A DNA stretch of 64,000 bases from Bacteroidota bacterium (GCA_020444415.1 JAHLLA010000001.1:248001-312000); one strand, 5' to 3'; positions 18,199 through 29,069 are shown, numbered from the stretch's first letter. Program-made: numbers and translations. Notes: generated by a model from the sequence alone, not told the origin.

Positions 18199-21100
18199 CT
18201 ATCTTTTAATAATCCTTTTGTAAACCCTGGTTTTGCTATTGCTAAACTTACATAAATAAATGCCCGGGGATGCATCATCACCCTGTTCGGTTTTACCTTC
18301 CCAGCGAATGATGTGGGTTCCTGCCTCCAAATGGCTTTTTTGAAGCACTCTGATGGTTCTTCCCTTCATATCAACAATTTCAATTTGGATATTACCAGAT
18401 GTTTGCATTTGCACCTCGATATAAATATGCTCGTCAAATGGATTCGGATACATATTGACCAAGCCATCCCGACTAACTGTTGCCGGGTCAGCATTGTCTA
18501 CATATTGCTCTACCTCAAATTCAACCGGAATTATGTATTCATTATTAAAATTATCCAACACCAGCAGCTTACAATTATACGTACCAACTTCCATATCCCA
18601 TGAAGTAAAGTTCAGGTTTAACATACTTAATTGTCCTCCTTCTATTTGTCCATTTACCTGGTCCAGGCTCATCCAGTTTATTACTTTTCCAAGATTACGA
18701 AATGGCAGTTCTCCGGAGATTATATGGGGTTCATCACCATACACTTCACCCATGATCTCAAAATCCAGTGTAAAATGATCCGAAAATGATTCATCTAATT
18801 CTATTTCAATAGTGGCAGTAGCGGTTTGTCCACCATGAATAACACCCCAGCCATCATCATTTTCGCCATGCCAAAAGGCAGTGGCTCCATTCCCTGTATT
18901 TCCTTCAAATAACATATCCTCAGTACCCCCAACAAAATCTGTAGCGCTGATGAGGTTAACTCCCTCCGGAAATTCAATAATAAGATCTTTCAGCCATTCA
19001 TTATCCAAACTTGCATTGTAGATGGTTAATTCAATTTGATAAGTTTCACCTGCATTTACAACATCTTCATTACAGCTTAAAAAAGAACCGTAAATATTTC
19101 TTCCGGGATCTAAAACTGTTTGGTTATTGGACGAAATATATGTTTTATATTGAATGCTTGCCTGACCTGTATTTTCAAAATTGATGTTTTCTGTTTCGGT
19201 TTGATTAAAAGGCATATTCAAAACCACATTCTCAACATCAAACACCAAAGATGGAGCGGCTTCAGAAACGGCCGGAAGCGTTATCCTGTCAATCCAGGCA
19301 CCATTCAGGTTAACCGAAACCGTTTCGTCTTTTGCATATTTCCATTCCAATCTGTGAAAACCTGTGTTTATAGGATAAGTTTGCATCGACCAATCGCTTT
19401 CACCTGACCAAATGCCTTGCTCAACGCCATCAATATAAAATGCCAGGTAATCCGCATTTGCCGTTTCGCATGAGACCTTTTTGTAGAAAGACACGTTGCC
19501 TTCTTGTAATATATTTACATCAGCAATAAGTGAAGACGATTGATTATCCGTCACAAATCCTGAACGGGCACTGTACTGCCCTTCATATACCATATAATTA
19601 TCAATCAGCCATGCTGCATTTCCATCAAAACCCCAGTTTACTAGCGTAAATTCTCCCGACTCGAAATCTATCAGATTAATACCGATCATTAGTATAAAAA
19701 CATCTTCGGCCAGGTAATCGTGCGTGCCTTCCATACTCACTAAAAAATCAGCTTGGTCGCCGTTTTGTGCAGCTTCAGAAACCGAAACACTGAACAGAAC
19801 GGTATCTATAACACCTGCCCCGAATTCAACTATTTCACCAATGTTGCTGTTTACAGTAATCATAGGATTTTGCGCTATTAACAAAAGGCTTAATTCATCA
19901 ATTATTGCCCCTCCTTCATTTATAAATACAACGCCTACATCAGTGGTTTCGCCGGGTAAAAGAACGCCATTCTCATCATTAATAAACACCTCGGCTATAT
20001 TTACATTCGGGGCGAATGCCATATAATTAAGAAACATCTGTAAATCCATCACATTATCAGAAATATGTAAAGCAACCGGAATGTTGGTTTCATTAGGAAT
20101 ATCATTGTGAACAAGAAATGAAACGCAATCGGTAATGGTAACTGAATCACCGGCAGCGATGTTTCCAATATAGGCAGTATTGTCTAGAATGGTAACGTAT
20201 TCACTGCTACTGGAAATGGTAAGTGAGGCACTTGTAATATCTTCCTCGCCTTCATTCACAAACTTGAAACTAATTGAAGCTGTCTCACCATATTCCACTA
20301 TATCATTGCCACCTGAATTCACTGAATCATAAACAAGCAGCGTAACCTGTTCCGTAGAAAAGAGAAGCTCTTTTGATGAAGAAACAAAACTATTATCGGT
20401 TACTTTAACCCTGACCGGATAATTTTGGTAAGGCTGAGATGGTGTGCCATACAACAAACCTTCGGGGCTTATACTCAGTTCTTCAGGGTAGTGATAGGCA
20501 ACCAGATTTACCTTGTAATTTTCCGGTATCATCCTATTGTTTGAATGTGATGTATAGGTATGGTTGGTAAAGTCATCATCCGACACACCGGATATCCATT
20601 TTAAATTTCCAAAACCATCCATGATTCCGTAATTGAATTTTATGTTTCCATCAGGATAAAGCGTTACTGAATAGTTTAAATCGGAATTAAAATCATCACT
20701 TATTTTTGTTTTCCACCTGAATGTGGCTGAGTTCTCATCGCCCTCGTACCAAACACCGCCTCCATATCCTGTATATATCTGTTGGTACTGGTTCATGAAA
20801 GGAGAAATATTTCTGGATGATTTGAATAATACATTGTCATCGTTAAAGTATGGAAAGGGATAAAGTTGCTCGTCAAACATCAGGTAGCCATCTACATGAA
20901 GCGTAACACTTGAAAAGGTGCTGTCAAAAAACGGGAATTCAAATTCCAACTCCCTGGTTACAATTCCACTATAGTTATTAGATGGATACAATTGTATTTC
21001 ATTAATTTCAGTAAAGTTTTCAATCTCCTCTGTTTCATTATATGTTTTGTCAAAATCCCAGTAATAGGGCGTTGTACCACCGTTTGCAGTTAACTGAAAA

Positions 21101-22575
21101 CTATAAGGTTGGTTTTCCATAGCTTCGGGTAAGGTTTCGGTATCGATTTCAACACGGTTATAGTTGATAGTATGTGTCAAACTCACCGTTGTTGTATCAT
21201 TATCAATGATGGTTACATTGGATTGGGGTGACACAATTTCGTTGTTTCCATTTGTATAGTCGATAATTGAGAAAGATACGATCTCACCATCTCCCAGATG
21301 CCAGGGATCGATTTCCGTTACCTGTAGAAAAAATTTAACAGGCGCGTCCAAAACCATATCTGTTATCAAAGGTGAGAGATCATAACCAAACTCAATGGTT
21401 TTATCAGCATCTGTTTCACCACCTTGCATATAATTATCACCTCCCTGGTAATCAAAAATGGGTGAATCAAAAATAAAGTCGGGCGCTGTAGCGTCAACAT
21501 CATTGGAGAATCCAGCTAAAATTTTAACCGCGATCCTTCTGGTATGTTTAACCTTTACTTTAGCTACCAATTCTGGCGTACAGGTTTCTTTTACATCCAG
21601 CACATGCACGCAATGATTCCAAATACCACCTTGTCCTAAATTATCGGCTACCGTTTTATACATCATATAGGCATATCCCTGGTTGCCCCAATTAGGCACA
21701 CCGCCATAACTTTGCACCATCTTAAATCCACCTATTTCCCAGTCTTTCATATTCACAACGCCATCGTTGTTGATATCGATATCATTGGTATATTGACCAT
21801 CATTATTATAATCCCACCTGATTTCATCATTATAACCCACAATGGTCATAGCATGGTTTGGACTGCCTCCAAAACTTGTAATCACGTATTTTCCTTCCTC
21901 GGGTGTACCTGGCGGGAGGGTTTGGCTTGCCGAAAGATGTTGTGCGTAAAAAGAGGCTATCCCGCCATGCTCATCGTTTTCCAGGTGATCGTACAACCAG
22001 TATTTCAGTGTTTGAAGCCCTTCTTCGGTGCCTACCTGTATTTGGGATATGGCGCTGATCCTGTTTCCCATAGCACTCAGATAATTAGAGTATCCTGTCA
22101 TCCATCTTTCGTACCCTCCGTTTGCCATGCCGCCGTACGTTGTAACATTTGGTGTACCACAAAATTTTAATATTTGAGCACTATGTAAATAGCTCACGCC
22201 ATAATACCCATTTCCGCCATTCATAAAGTTCCATGCAAAATGCGTTGGATACTGATGGTCGGGATTATTGCCCGAAACACCTCGCTCGCGGGCCATTTCA
22301 TATGTAAAATTATACCCGATCAGGCTTGCCTGGCCACATGAATAATGATCCTGCTGAAAAACCGGCCGCATAAAAATGAGCTGCGAATTATCAACAACAG
22401 GCGGCAGACTTCGAGTAGCGTAATCAGCCGGAATGGTTTTTACAGGGAGGCTCATGAGCATCATCTCATCTTCCGGGGTGAGCACTGGTAATCCATCCAC
22501 AAATTCTTGTTTGTTGTTTTGAGAAATACCGAATAAAACAAAAAGAGTAAATACGAGGGTGATGATTGATTTCAT
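18199..22575 (-). CDS. Large secreted papain-like cysteine peptidase with T9SS sorting domain
   Basis: With the ATG at 22575 the protein is 1458 residues, with signal peptide at 1-18. A C1-like peptidase domain spans about 65-320: oxyanion Gln74/75, Cys80 in HYSCGQAS, and His241 in PNHAMTIVGYND. The position of the usual catalytic Asn reads VQSYGG, with Gln288. Between His and Gln lie two EF-hand/dockerin-like calcium loops, at 255-265 (DYNNDG) and 267-278 (DINNDGVVNMKD). Then come several Ig-like or jelly-roll regions, including a conserved 'GYLMFDEQ' barrel, and a T9SS type A sorting domain from MYPNPFDEHIYIEV to the C-terminal KRIIKR. It is probably a surface or extracellular protease. The -7 box at 22593-22600 excludes the TTG upstream as start. 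Confidence 0.8.
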   Translation of the reverse strand: MKSIITLVFTLFVLFGISQNNKQEFVDGLPVLTPEDEMMLMSLPVKTIPADYATRSLPPVVDNSQLIFMRPVFQQDHYSCGQASLIGYNFTYEMARERGVSGNNPDHQYPTHFAWNFMNGGNGYYGVSYLHSAQILKFCGTPNVTTYGGMANGGYERWMTGYSNYLSAMGNRISAISQIQVGTEEGLQTLKYWLYDHLENDEHGGIASFYAQHLSASQTLPPGTPEEGKYVITSFGGSPNHAMTIVGYNDEIRWDYNNDGQYTNDIDINNDGVVNMKDWEIGGFKMVQSYGGVPNWGNQGYAYMMYKTVADNLGQGGIWNHCVHVLDVKETCTPELVAKVKVKHTRRIAVKILAGFSNDVDATAPDFIFDSPIFDYQGGDNYMQGGETDADKTIEFGYDLSPLITDMVLDAPVKFFLQVTEIDPWHLGDGEIVSFSIIDYTNGNNEIVSPQSNVTIIDNDTTTVSLTHTINYNRVEIDTETLPEAMENQPYSFQLTANGGTTPYYWDFDKTYNETEEIENFTEINEIQLYPSNNYSGIVTRELEFEFPFFDSTFSSVTLHVDGYLMFDEQLYPFPYFNDDNVLFKSSRNISPFMNQYQQIYTGYGGGVWYEGDENSATFRWKTKISDDFNSDLNYSVTLYPDGNIKFNYGIMDGFGNLKWISGVSDDDFTNHTYTSHSNNRMIPENYKVNLVAYHYPEELSISPEGLLYGTPSQPYQNYPVRVKVTDNSFVSSSKELLFSTEQVTLLVYDSVNSGGNDIVEYGETASISFKFVNEGEEDITSASLTISSSSEYVTILDNTAYIGNIAAGDSVTITDCVSFLVHNDIPNETNIPVALHISDNVMDLQMFLNYMAFAPNVNIAEVFINDENGVLLPGETTDVGVVFINEGGAIIDELSLLLIAQNPMITVNSNIGEIVEFGAGVIDTVLFSVSVSEAAQNGDQADFLVSMEGTHDYLAEDVFILMIGINLIDFESGEFTLVNWGFDGNAAWLIDNYMVYEGQYSARSGFVTDNQSSSLIADVNILQEGNVSFYKKVSCETANADYLAFYIDGVEQGIWSGESDWSMQTYPINTGFHRLEWKYAKDETVSVNLNGAWIDRITLPAVSEAAPSLVFDVENVVLNMPFNQTETENINFENTGQASIQYKTYISSNNQTVLDPGRNIYGSFLSCNEDVVNAGETYQIELTIYNASLDNEWLKDLIIEFPEGVNLISATDFVGGTEDMLFEGNTGNGATAFWHGENDDGWGVIHGGQTATATIEIELDESFSDHFTLDFEIMGEVYGDEPHIISGELPFRNLGKVINWMSLDQVNGQIEGGQLSMLNLNFTSWDMEVGTYNCKLLVLDNFNNEYIIPVEFEVEQYVDNADPATVSRDGLVNMYPNPFDEHIYIEVQMQTSGNIQIEIVDMKGRTIRVLQKSHLEAGTHIIRWEGKTEQGDDASPGIYLCKFSNSKTRVYKRIIKR

Positions 22576-22592
22576 AATTGAAATTATTTGCA

Positions 22593-22600
22593 CAAATCTA
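22593..22600 (-). promoter_or_regulatory. -7 promoter box for peptidase gene
   Basis: The minus strand reads TAGATTTG, an exact match, 18 nt before the ATG at 22575. The predicted untranslated leader is only about 14 nt. Confidence 0.5.
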
Positions 22601-22637
22601 CTAAATACGATTAAATTGAAATAAGAACATGTTTTTG

Positions 22638-22645
22638 TATTTTTG
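22638..22645 (+). promoter_or_regulatory. -33/-7 promoter for beta-propeller protein
   Basis: TATTTTTG is an exact -7 match. An ATTG at 22615-22618 sits 19 nt upstream, the expected -33 spacing. Back-to-back with the peptidase promoter. Confidence 0.55.
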
Positions 22646-22658
22646 ATATTTCAATAGA

Positions 22659-24122
22659 ATGTTTATGATACGTTGGCTATTTGTTCAATTTTTTCTGCTG
22701 ATATACATCTTTGCAGGGGCACAGGATTTCGCTGGACAAACCTATGGTGGAATCAACAATGATATTGGCTTTGCCGTTTGCCAAACAAATGATGACGGTT
22801 TTTTATTGGCAGGAACCACCAGAAGTTATGGTGCCGGAAGCGATGATATGTATATTGTCAGATTGGATAAAAATGGGACAACGCTCTGGACAAAAACTTA
22901 TGGCTGGATACATAAAGATGCCATTCGTTCAATAATTTCTATAGATAATGGTTTCATTCTCACTGGCGATGTTTGGGATTATGGTTATGCAGGACTTGAT
23001 GTCTATGTCATGAAAATTGATAACAGCGGAAATGTCATATGGGATCAGCTTTATGGCACACATTCAAGAGAAGTAGGCTTTAAAACAATTCCTTCAATGG
23101 ACGATGGATTTTTAGTACTTGGCCATTCCAGAAATTATGAACCTATGGGTGATTTGCTCCTTGTCAAATCTGACATGGATGGCAACGAAATCTGGAGAAA
23201 TAATTATGGTTCAGAGTTTGACGATTATGGTTTCGATCTTATTCAAGATAACGAGGGTGATATTGTAATGATCGGTTCAAAAGGAAGTTTTTTTGATGAT
23301 GTCCATGGAAATTTTAAAAATAGTGATGCTGACATTTACCTTATTAAAACTGATGAAGATGGAAATGAGATCTGGCAAAAAACGTATGGTGGTAACCAAC
23401 ACGACTTTGGGCAAGTACTGATTGCTTCAGAAGATGGTTATTATATTTTTGGTTCTTCGCAAAGTAATAGTCATGGTAGTTTTGATATGCTATTGATCAA
23501 AACAGACGAATTATACAATGAAGTATGGAGTACATATTATGGAGGTGCCGAATATGAATATGGCATGTCGATGGATAGAAATGATCAGGGAGATTTATTC
23601 CTATTTGGAACCACTAAAAGCTATGGAACAAATCAATCTGCCGACTTTTACCTGATAAAAGCCAACGGAAATGGTGAAGAGATATGGAACCTGACTATTG
23701 GCGGTGAAAACTCAGAATTTGGCCATCAAGTAATAGCTACACCTGACAGTGGCTGTGTTGTAATCGGTCAGACCAATAGTTATGGCGAAGGTGGTTTTGA
23801 TTTTCTTTTTACTAAAGTTAGTAAAAATGGAATTGTTGAGTATTTTATTAACGGAATTGACTCCTTATTGGAAGGAGAAGTCCTGGTTTACCCAAACCCA
23901 ATGCGGGATGGCGGTCGTTTAAAGCTGGATTCAAATTATCCAAATACCAAATTCACTATGCAAATAATTTCTCTTAATGGTACGATCACCCAATCCTATT
24001 TAGTTTCTCCTCCCGATTATCATTTCAACACATTTAATCTTCCATCAGGAATGTATTTCTACAGGATTATATCAGAACAAAATTCAAATATTATTTTTAA
24101 AGGTAAGCTTGTCGTTCAATAA
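22659..24122 (+). CDS. Secreted beta-propeller-like repeat protein with T9SS sorting domain
   Basis: A 487-residue exported protein, with signal peptide to about residue 22 (FAGAQ). It has about seven repeats of roughly 50 residues of the form 'DGFLLAGTTRSYG...D.Y(I/L)(V/I)K.D..G...W...YGG', which should fold as a beta-propeller. It ends with a T9SS type A sorting domain beginning VLVYPNPMRDGG near residue 410 and finishing KGKLVVQ. Proteins of this kind are common in Bacteroidota and have no assigned function. The gene ends inside an 18-bp perfect palindrome shared with the convergent phosphoesterase-like gene. Confidence 0.75.
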   Translation: MFMIRWLFVQFFLLIYIFAGAQDFAGQTYGGINNDIGFAVCQTNDDGFLLAGTTRSYGAGSDDMYIVRLDKNGTTLWTKTYGWIHKDAIRSIISIDNGFILTGDVWDYGYAGLDVYVMKIDNSGNVIWDQLYGTHSREVGFKTIPSMDDGFLVLGHSRNYEPMGDLLLVKSDMDGNEIWRNNYGSEFDDYGFDLIQDNEGDIVMIGSKGSFFDDVHGNFKNSDADIYLIKTDEDGNEIWQKTYGGNQHDFGQVLIASEDGYYIFGSSQSNSHGSFDMLLIKTDELYNEVWSTYYGGAEYEYGMSMDRNDQGDLFLFGTTKSYGTNQSADFYLIKANGNGEEIWNLTIGGENSEFGHQVIATPDSGCVVIGQTNSYGEGGFDFLFTKVSKNGIVEYFINGIDSLLEGEVLVYPNPMRDGGRLKLDSNYPNTKFTMQIISLNGTITQSYLVSPPDYHFNTFNLPSGMYFYRIISEQNSNIIFKGKLVVQ

Positions 24123-24132
24123 TATTATTGAA
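24115..24132. repeat. 18-bp perfect palindrome spanning two stop codons
   Basis: TTCAATAAT followed by its exact reverse complement ATTATTGAA. The first half holds the last Gln codon and TAA of the propeller gene. The second half holds the same for the gene on the minus strand. Confidence 0.85.
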
Positions 24133-24988
24133 TGCTTAGAAGTGAATCTAAATTATGAAATGTGAACCTTAAAGGTTCATTAAAAAAAGGTTTTTCAATA
24201 AACAACACGTTGTCTTCAGGTTCATTATGATAAAGGCCACAGCCCATAAAACGAACACTGTCATCTGAAAAAACATCAAATTTTTTAAATGAAGCACCCA
24301 TATCACCAAGGATGCAGGTTACATTAACCCCTCTTTGTTTTACTTCTATTAATCTTGGATAGATCACATCAACAAATTGAGTATTTACTGAATCACAATT
24401 GGCATTCCAATATCTTAAATCACTTTGGGCGTAAACACCTGGATTAGGCAAACCCGGTATATCTCTCCACAAACCATGATGCATTAATAAAACCAAATCC
24501 ATTGATTCAGCAATCGTATCACATACCTCCTGTATTATCTCGAATTGTTCATTCAGCATTTCACAATTTGTAGAAAGCAAATTAGAATTCATAACTATGC
24601 GGGTGGTTCCGTTACTATGAAAGCTATAATATGTTTCTCTTCCTGTAAACTCCTCATACCATTCCCAATTCATATTTCGGGCATCATGGTTACCAAGCGA
24701 CCAATGGGTTTCAGCATTGCCAAGATTAAAAAGACTATCAATGTATGCAACAGTTGAATAATTTAACATGGCTTCAGAACACACATCACCACCTAACCAC
24801 ACGCCTGCGAAATCAGAAAAGTCAAAGGCTTCCAGCCTGTAATCTACCTTATCACCAGGTGTATTTATTTGATAGCAATGACCAATAAAAATATATTGAG
24901 TCCCAGGCCTCTGTGCTAATACCGGTGTATTAAAAAATCCAATCAGGATTATTAAAAATACGATATTTTGATTGTAAATCCTTGTCAC
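24125..24988 (-). CDS. Secreted calcineurin-like phosphoesterase with degenerate metal site
   Basis: A 287-residue protein with a hydrophobic signal peptide ending near Ala25-Gln26. The metallophosphoesterase pattern is visible: GGD at 66-68, GNHD at 99-102 and MHHG at 169-172. The first motif, normally DxH, reads IGH (His37 kept, Asp replaced by Ile35). The last motif, normally GHxH, reads GDMG at 228-231. Metal binding may therefore be altered or lost, and activity is uncertain. The only plausible start is GTG at 24986-24988 (read in reverse). The -7 box lies only 8 nt upstream, implying an almost leaderless message. Confidence 0.65.
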   Translation of the reverse strand: MTRIYNQNIVFLIILIGFFNTPVLAQRPGTQYIFIGHCYQINTPGDKVDYRLEAFDFSDFAGVWLGGDVCSEAMLNYSTVAYIDSLFNLGNAETHWSLGNHDARNMNWEWYEEFTGRETYYSFHSNGTTRIVMNSNLLSTNCEMLNEQFEIIQEVCDTIAESMDLVLLMHHGLWRDIPGLPNPGVYAQSDLRYWNANCDSVNTQFVDVIYPRLIEVKQRGVNVTCILGDMGASFKKFDVFSDDSVRFMGCGLYHNEPEDNVLFIEKPFFNEPLRFTFHNLDSLLSIQ

Positions 24989-24995
24989 GATCTGG

Positions 24996-25003
24996 CAAAG
25001 GTA
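24996..25003 (-). promoter_or_regulatory. -7 promoter box for phosphoesterase-like gene
   Basis: The minus strand reads TACCTTTG, an exact match, immediately before the GTG start. If used, the leader would be about 4 nt. Confidence 0.45.
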
Positions 25004-25094
25004 GAAAAACAGGTCTACTAATTAAAATTTTAATTTAGGATAATAACCATTATCTTTATATCCCTTATATGAAATAACCATTTAGATTATAATC

Positions 25095-26294
25095 ATGAAA
25101 TATTTTATCTTTCTTCAACTCTTCATCAGTTTATTTCTTTTCTCACATAGCCAAACCATTAATTTAGTTGGCTATTACAACATCAATGCAACTATAGCAA
25201 TTGCTTCATTACCAAACTATATGATCATAAGTAGTGGGGATATAATTGATATTTCAGACCCTACAAACCCTGAACTAATTAGTACATATAGTTTCGACTA
25301 TGCTGCTTCTATTATTGCAGAAGAAGATTTTGCATATTTCGGAACAGAGATGAGTTGTGACCTGTACATTGCCGATATATCAAATATGAACTTCCCTTTA
25401 CACCAGGGATTTCTCGATTTTGGTTCAGACATTGGACATGGTGTATTTGGCATGGCAAAAAACGATTCAGTATTATTTGCAGCCATGGGTGCTTCCTTTT
25501 GCAGTATTGATATAACGGATAAAACCAATCCTACCATACTGGATACATTATTTATCACAGATGGGCAGTCGAGAGATGTCTGTTTAAAAGGCTCATTTGC
25601 TTTTGTAGCTCATTACATGGGCCTCAAAATTGTGGATATTTCAGACCCTGGAAACATGCAGATCATAAGCAGCACTGGATCAGGATATTATTCTATTGAC
25701 TTGGATCAAACACGCGCTTATCTTGGAAAGGGGAGTGGTGGTGTTGATGTATTTGATATCACGGATCCGGCGCACCCTTCAGCCGTATTTTCAGTGCCAA
25801 ATTCCGGTGGCACATCCTGGGATATTAAAAAAGAAGATAACCTTATTTATCTTGCTGCTAATGCCGGATTATATATCTATAAAATAGAAAATAATGACGC
25901 CCAGGAAATGGCAAACTATCTTGAAACCGGAGGACAGACATTTGCAGTCTGTTTACAAGACAGCATAATATTACTTTCCGAGTTGGTAACCGGTATCGCA
26001 ATTTTACAATACGATAGCACTGGTACTGTTGGTATAAAGAGCAATATGGATATTGAAAAAGATTTTCTTGCATTTCCAAATCCGGCCAAAGATGTTATTT
26101 ATATACAAAACAGATATTCTATTGAGAACGTTCATGTGTGCATATATAATTCACAGGGTAAAATAATGGATGTATTTGGGCTGTCAGAAAATGTTTACAA
26201 GCATTATATTTCAAATTATCCTTCTGGAATATATTTTTGTAAATTCAAAAAGAGGGGGGAATCACTGGGACAAACTAAATTTATTGTTTTATAA
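25095..26294 (+). CDS. LVIVD-repeat secreted protein with T9SS sorting domain
   Basis: A 399-residue exported protein (signal peptide to about residue 19, FSHSQ). It carries at least five LVIVD-type repeats with the core 'I(V)DI(S/T)D..NP', for example IIDISDPTNPE, SIDITDKTNPT, KIVDISDPGN and VFDITDPAHPS. These repeats are thought to form a beta-propeller. The T9SS sorting domain starts at AFPNPAKDVIYI near residue 327 and ends in KFIVL. No enzyme motif was seen. A -7-like box with one mismatch (TATCTTTA, 25051-25058) lies upstream. Confidence 0.8.
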   Translation: MKYFIFLQLFISLFLFSHSQTINLVGYYNINATIAIASLPNYMIISSGDIIDISDPTNPELISTYSFDYAASIIAEEDFAYFGTEMSCDLYIADISNMNFPLHQGFLDFGSDIGHGVFGMAKNDSVLFAAMGASFCSIDITDKTNPTILDTLFITDGQSRDVCLKGSFAFVAHYMGLKIVDISDPGNMQIISSTGSGYYSIDLDQTRAYLGKGSGGVDVFDITDPAHPSAVFSVPNSGGTSWDIKKEDNLIYLAANAGLYIYKIENNDAQEMANYLETGGQTFAVCLQDSIILLSELVTGIAILQYDSTGTVGIKSNMDIEKDFLAFPNPAKDVIYIQNRYSIENVHVCIYNSQGKIMDVFGLSENVYKHYISNYPSGIYFCKFKKRGESLGQTKFIVL

Positions 26295-26472
26295 CATACG
26301 AACTTTTTAAGAGAAAATTACTATTCATCTCATTACTTCATATTTTCCTCTACGTGATTCCCTTAAATTAATAGGTAATACCCGCAAAACCCCTTATTTA
26401 GAACAATACTGCACATATTTTTCAGTAATATTGATATGTTATTTAACAACAAGTTTTAATTAAATTCTTTGA

Positions 26473-27825
<1,353 letters not shown>

Positions 27826-27850
27826 AGATTCTCTGCTTGCAATTAAAAAA

Positions 27851-27876
27851 GGCACCTGAAAAGGTGTCTTTTTTTT
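27851..27876 (+). terminator. Intrinsic terminator after gdhA
   Basis: The stem GGCACC/GGTGTC (one G-U pair) with loop TGAAAA is followed by eight T residues. Confidence 0.85.
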
Positions 27877-27877
27877 G

Positions 27878-27885
27878 TATGTTTG
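27878..27885 (+). promoter_or_regulatory. -7 promoter box for FkbM methyltransferase
   Basis: TATGTTTG is an exact match directly after the gdhA terminator, 45 nt before the ATG at 27931. Confidence 0.5.
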
Positions 27886-27930
27886 CGTGCTCAAAACCTG
27901 ACCCGGCATTCGTTGCATAAAAGCTGATCA

Positions 27931-28656
27931 ATGTTGAAAGAATTTATAAGGCGCATTTTCATATTCCTGCATATTGACGTTACTAAAAACATCAAATACG
28001 ATAGGTTAACCCTTGATATCCTCGACAAAGTGTTGCTCAAGGATTCAAACTGCATTGACATTGGCTGCTTTAAAGGAGAAATTTTGCAGGAATTTATAAA
28101 GAGAAGCCCTGAAGGAAAACATATTGCTTTTGAACCCATCCCCGGTTTTTACAAAGCCCTGAAGAGAAAATTTAAATCTAAACAACTTACCATTCATAAT
28201 ATGGCTTTAAGCGACCAGTTGGGTATGGTTACTTTTAATTATGTTATTGATGCACCGGCTTATAGTGGCATCAAAAAAAGGGATTATGACGGGAAGAACC
28301 CTGATATTGAACTCATCGAAGTGAAAACCGACACGCTAGATAATATATTACCTGCAGATTATCGTGTCGATCTCATCAAGATTGATGTGGAAGGTGCAGA
28401 ATTCAAAGTATTGAAAGGTGCTTATAATACCCTGAAAAAATCAAGACCCATTATCATTTTCGAGTTCGGGTTGGGTGCCAGCGACTTTTATAAAGTAACT
28501 CCTGAACAATTTTACCAGTACCTGGCCGAAGAATGCGATTATCAAATTTATCAACTGAAAGATTTCCTCAAAGACGGCTTATTTTTAAGTAAAAGTGCGT
28601 TTATTGAAACTTATAATGCAAGAAAAGATTACTACTTTGTAGCCTCTCCTAAGTAG
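27931..28656 (+). CDS. FkbM-family methyltransferase
   Basis: A 241-residue SAM-dependent methyltransferase. The SAM-binding motif is CIDIGCFKGEILQEF near residues 43-57, followed by AFEPIPGFY (acidic ribose-binding residue) and the FkbM-typical LIKIDVEGAEFKVLKGA near 148-164. FkbM proteins O-methylate sugars or natural products; the substrate cannot be read here. The enzyme stands alone between the gdhA terminator and a repeat-rich gap, so context gives no pathway. It has its own -7 box. Confidence 0.85.
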   Translation: MLKEFIRRIFIFLHIDVTKNIKYDRLTLDILDKVLLKDSNCIDIGCFKGEILQEFIKRSPEGKHIAFEPIPGFYKALKRKFKSKQLTIHNMALSDQLGMVTFNYVIDAPAYSGIKKRDYDGKNPDIELIEVKTDTLDNILPADYRVDLIKIDVEGAEFKVLKGAYNTLKKSRPIIIFEFGLGASDFYKVTPEQFYQYLAEECDYQIYQLKDFLKDGLFLSKSAFIETYNARKDYYFVASPK

Positions 28657-28754
28657 TAAACCCCTCCATTTTTCTAAATCATATTTTTTTGGATGTATCT
28701 TAAAATTGCGTGTCCTAAATGGAAATGAATTAGTTACTATTTGAATCCCTTATT

Positions 28755-28906
28755 CAGTCGGCAGTCGGCAATCTTCCAACGATTCACTATTAACCATTAA
28801 CTATTAACAATCAACTATTAACCATTAACTAATGAACAGCAACCAGCAATAAAAAGGAATAAGGAATATGGGAAATAGGGATAAAGAGAAAATTAAATAA
28901 AACGAT
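28755..28906. repeat. Composite heptad-repeat unit, copy A
   Basis: Tandem 7-mers: CAGTCGG twice plus CAATCTT (28755-28775), then seven ATTAACn-type heptamers (28782-28830). A purine-rich tail of about 75 bp follows, in which a 7-bp rhythm is still visible (GGAATAA, GGAATAT, GGGAAAT). Positions 28817-28902 are identical to 28979-29064 in copy B. The flanking gene-free stretch 28657-29095 holds no convincing ORF. Confidence 0.85.
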
Positions 28907-28930
28907 TAAAAAAACCAAAAAAGAAGTCCG

Positions 28931-29069
28931 CAGTCTTCAGTCTTCAGCCAGCAACCTGTCAACTATTATCTATTCACCATTAACCATTAACTAATGAACA
29001 GCAACCAGCAATAAAAAGGAATAAGGAATATGGGAAATAGGGATAAAGAGAAAATTAAATAAAAACGAT
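28931..29069. repeat. Composite heptad-repeat unit, copy B
   Basis: Same plan as copy A, offset by 162 bp. CAGTCTT occurs twice, then CAGCCAG and CAACCTG, then ATTATCT, ATTCACC, ATTAACC and ATTAACT (to 28992), then the identical purine-rich tail. The 86-bp block 28979-29064 is a perfect direct repeat of 28817-28902. Two more tandem heptamers, ACCAGTA, follow at 29076-29089, just before the DUF4340 gene's stop codon. Confidence 0.85.
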
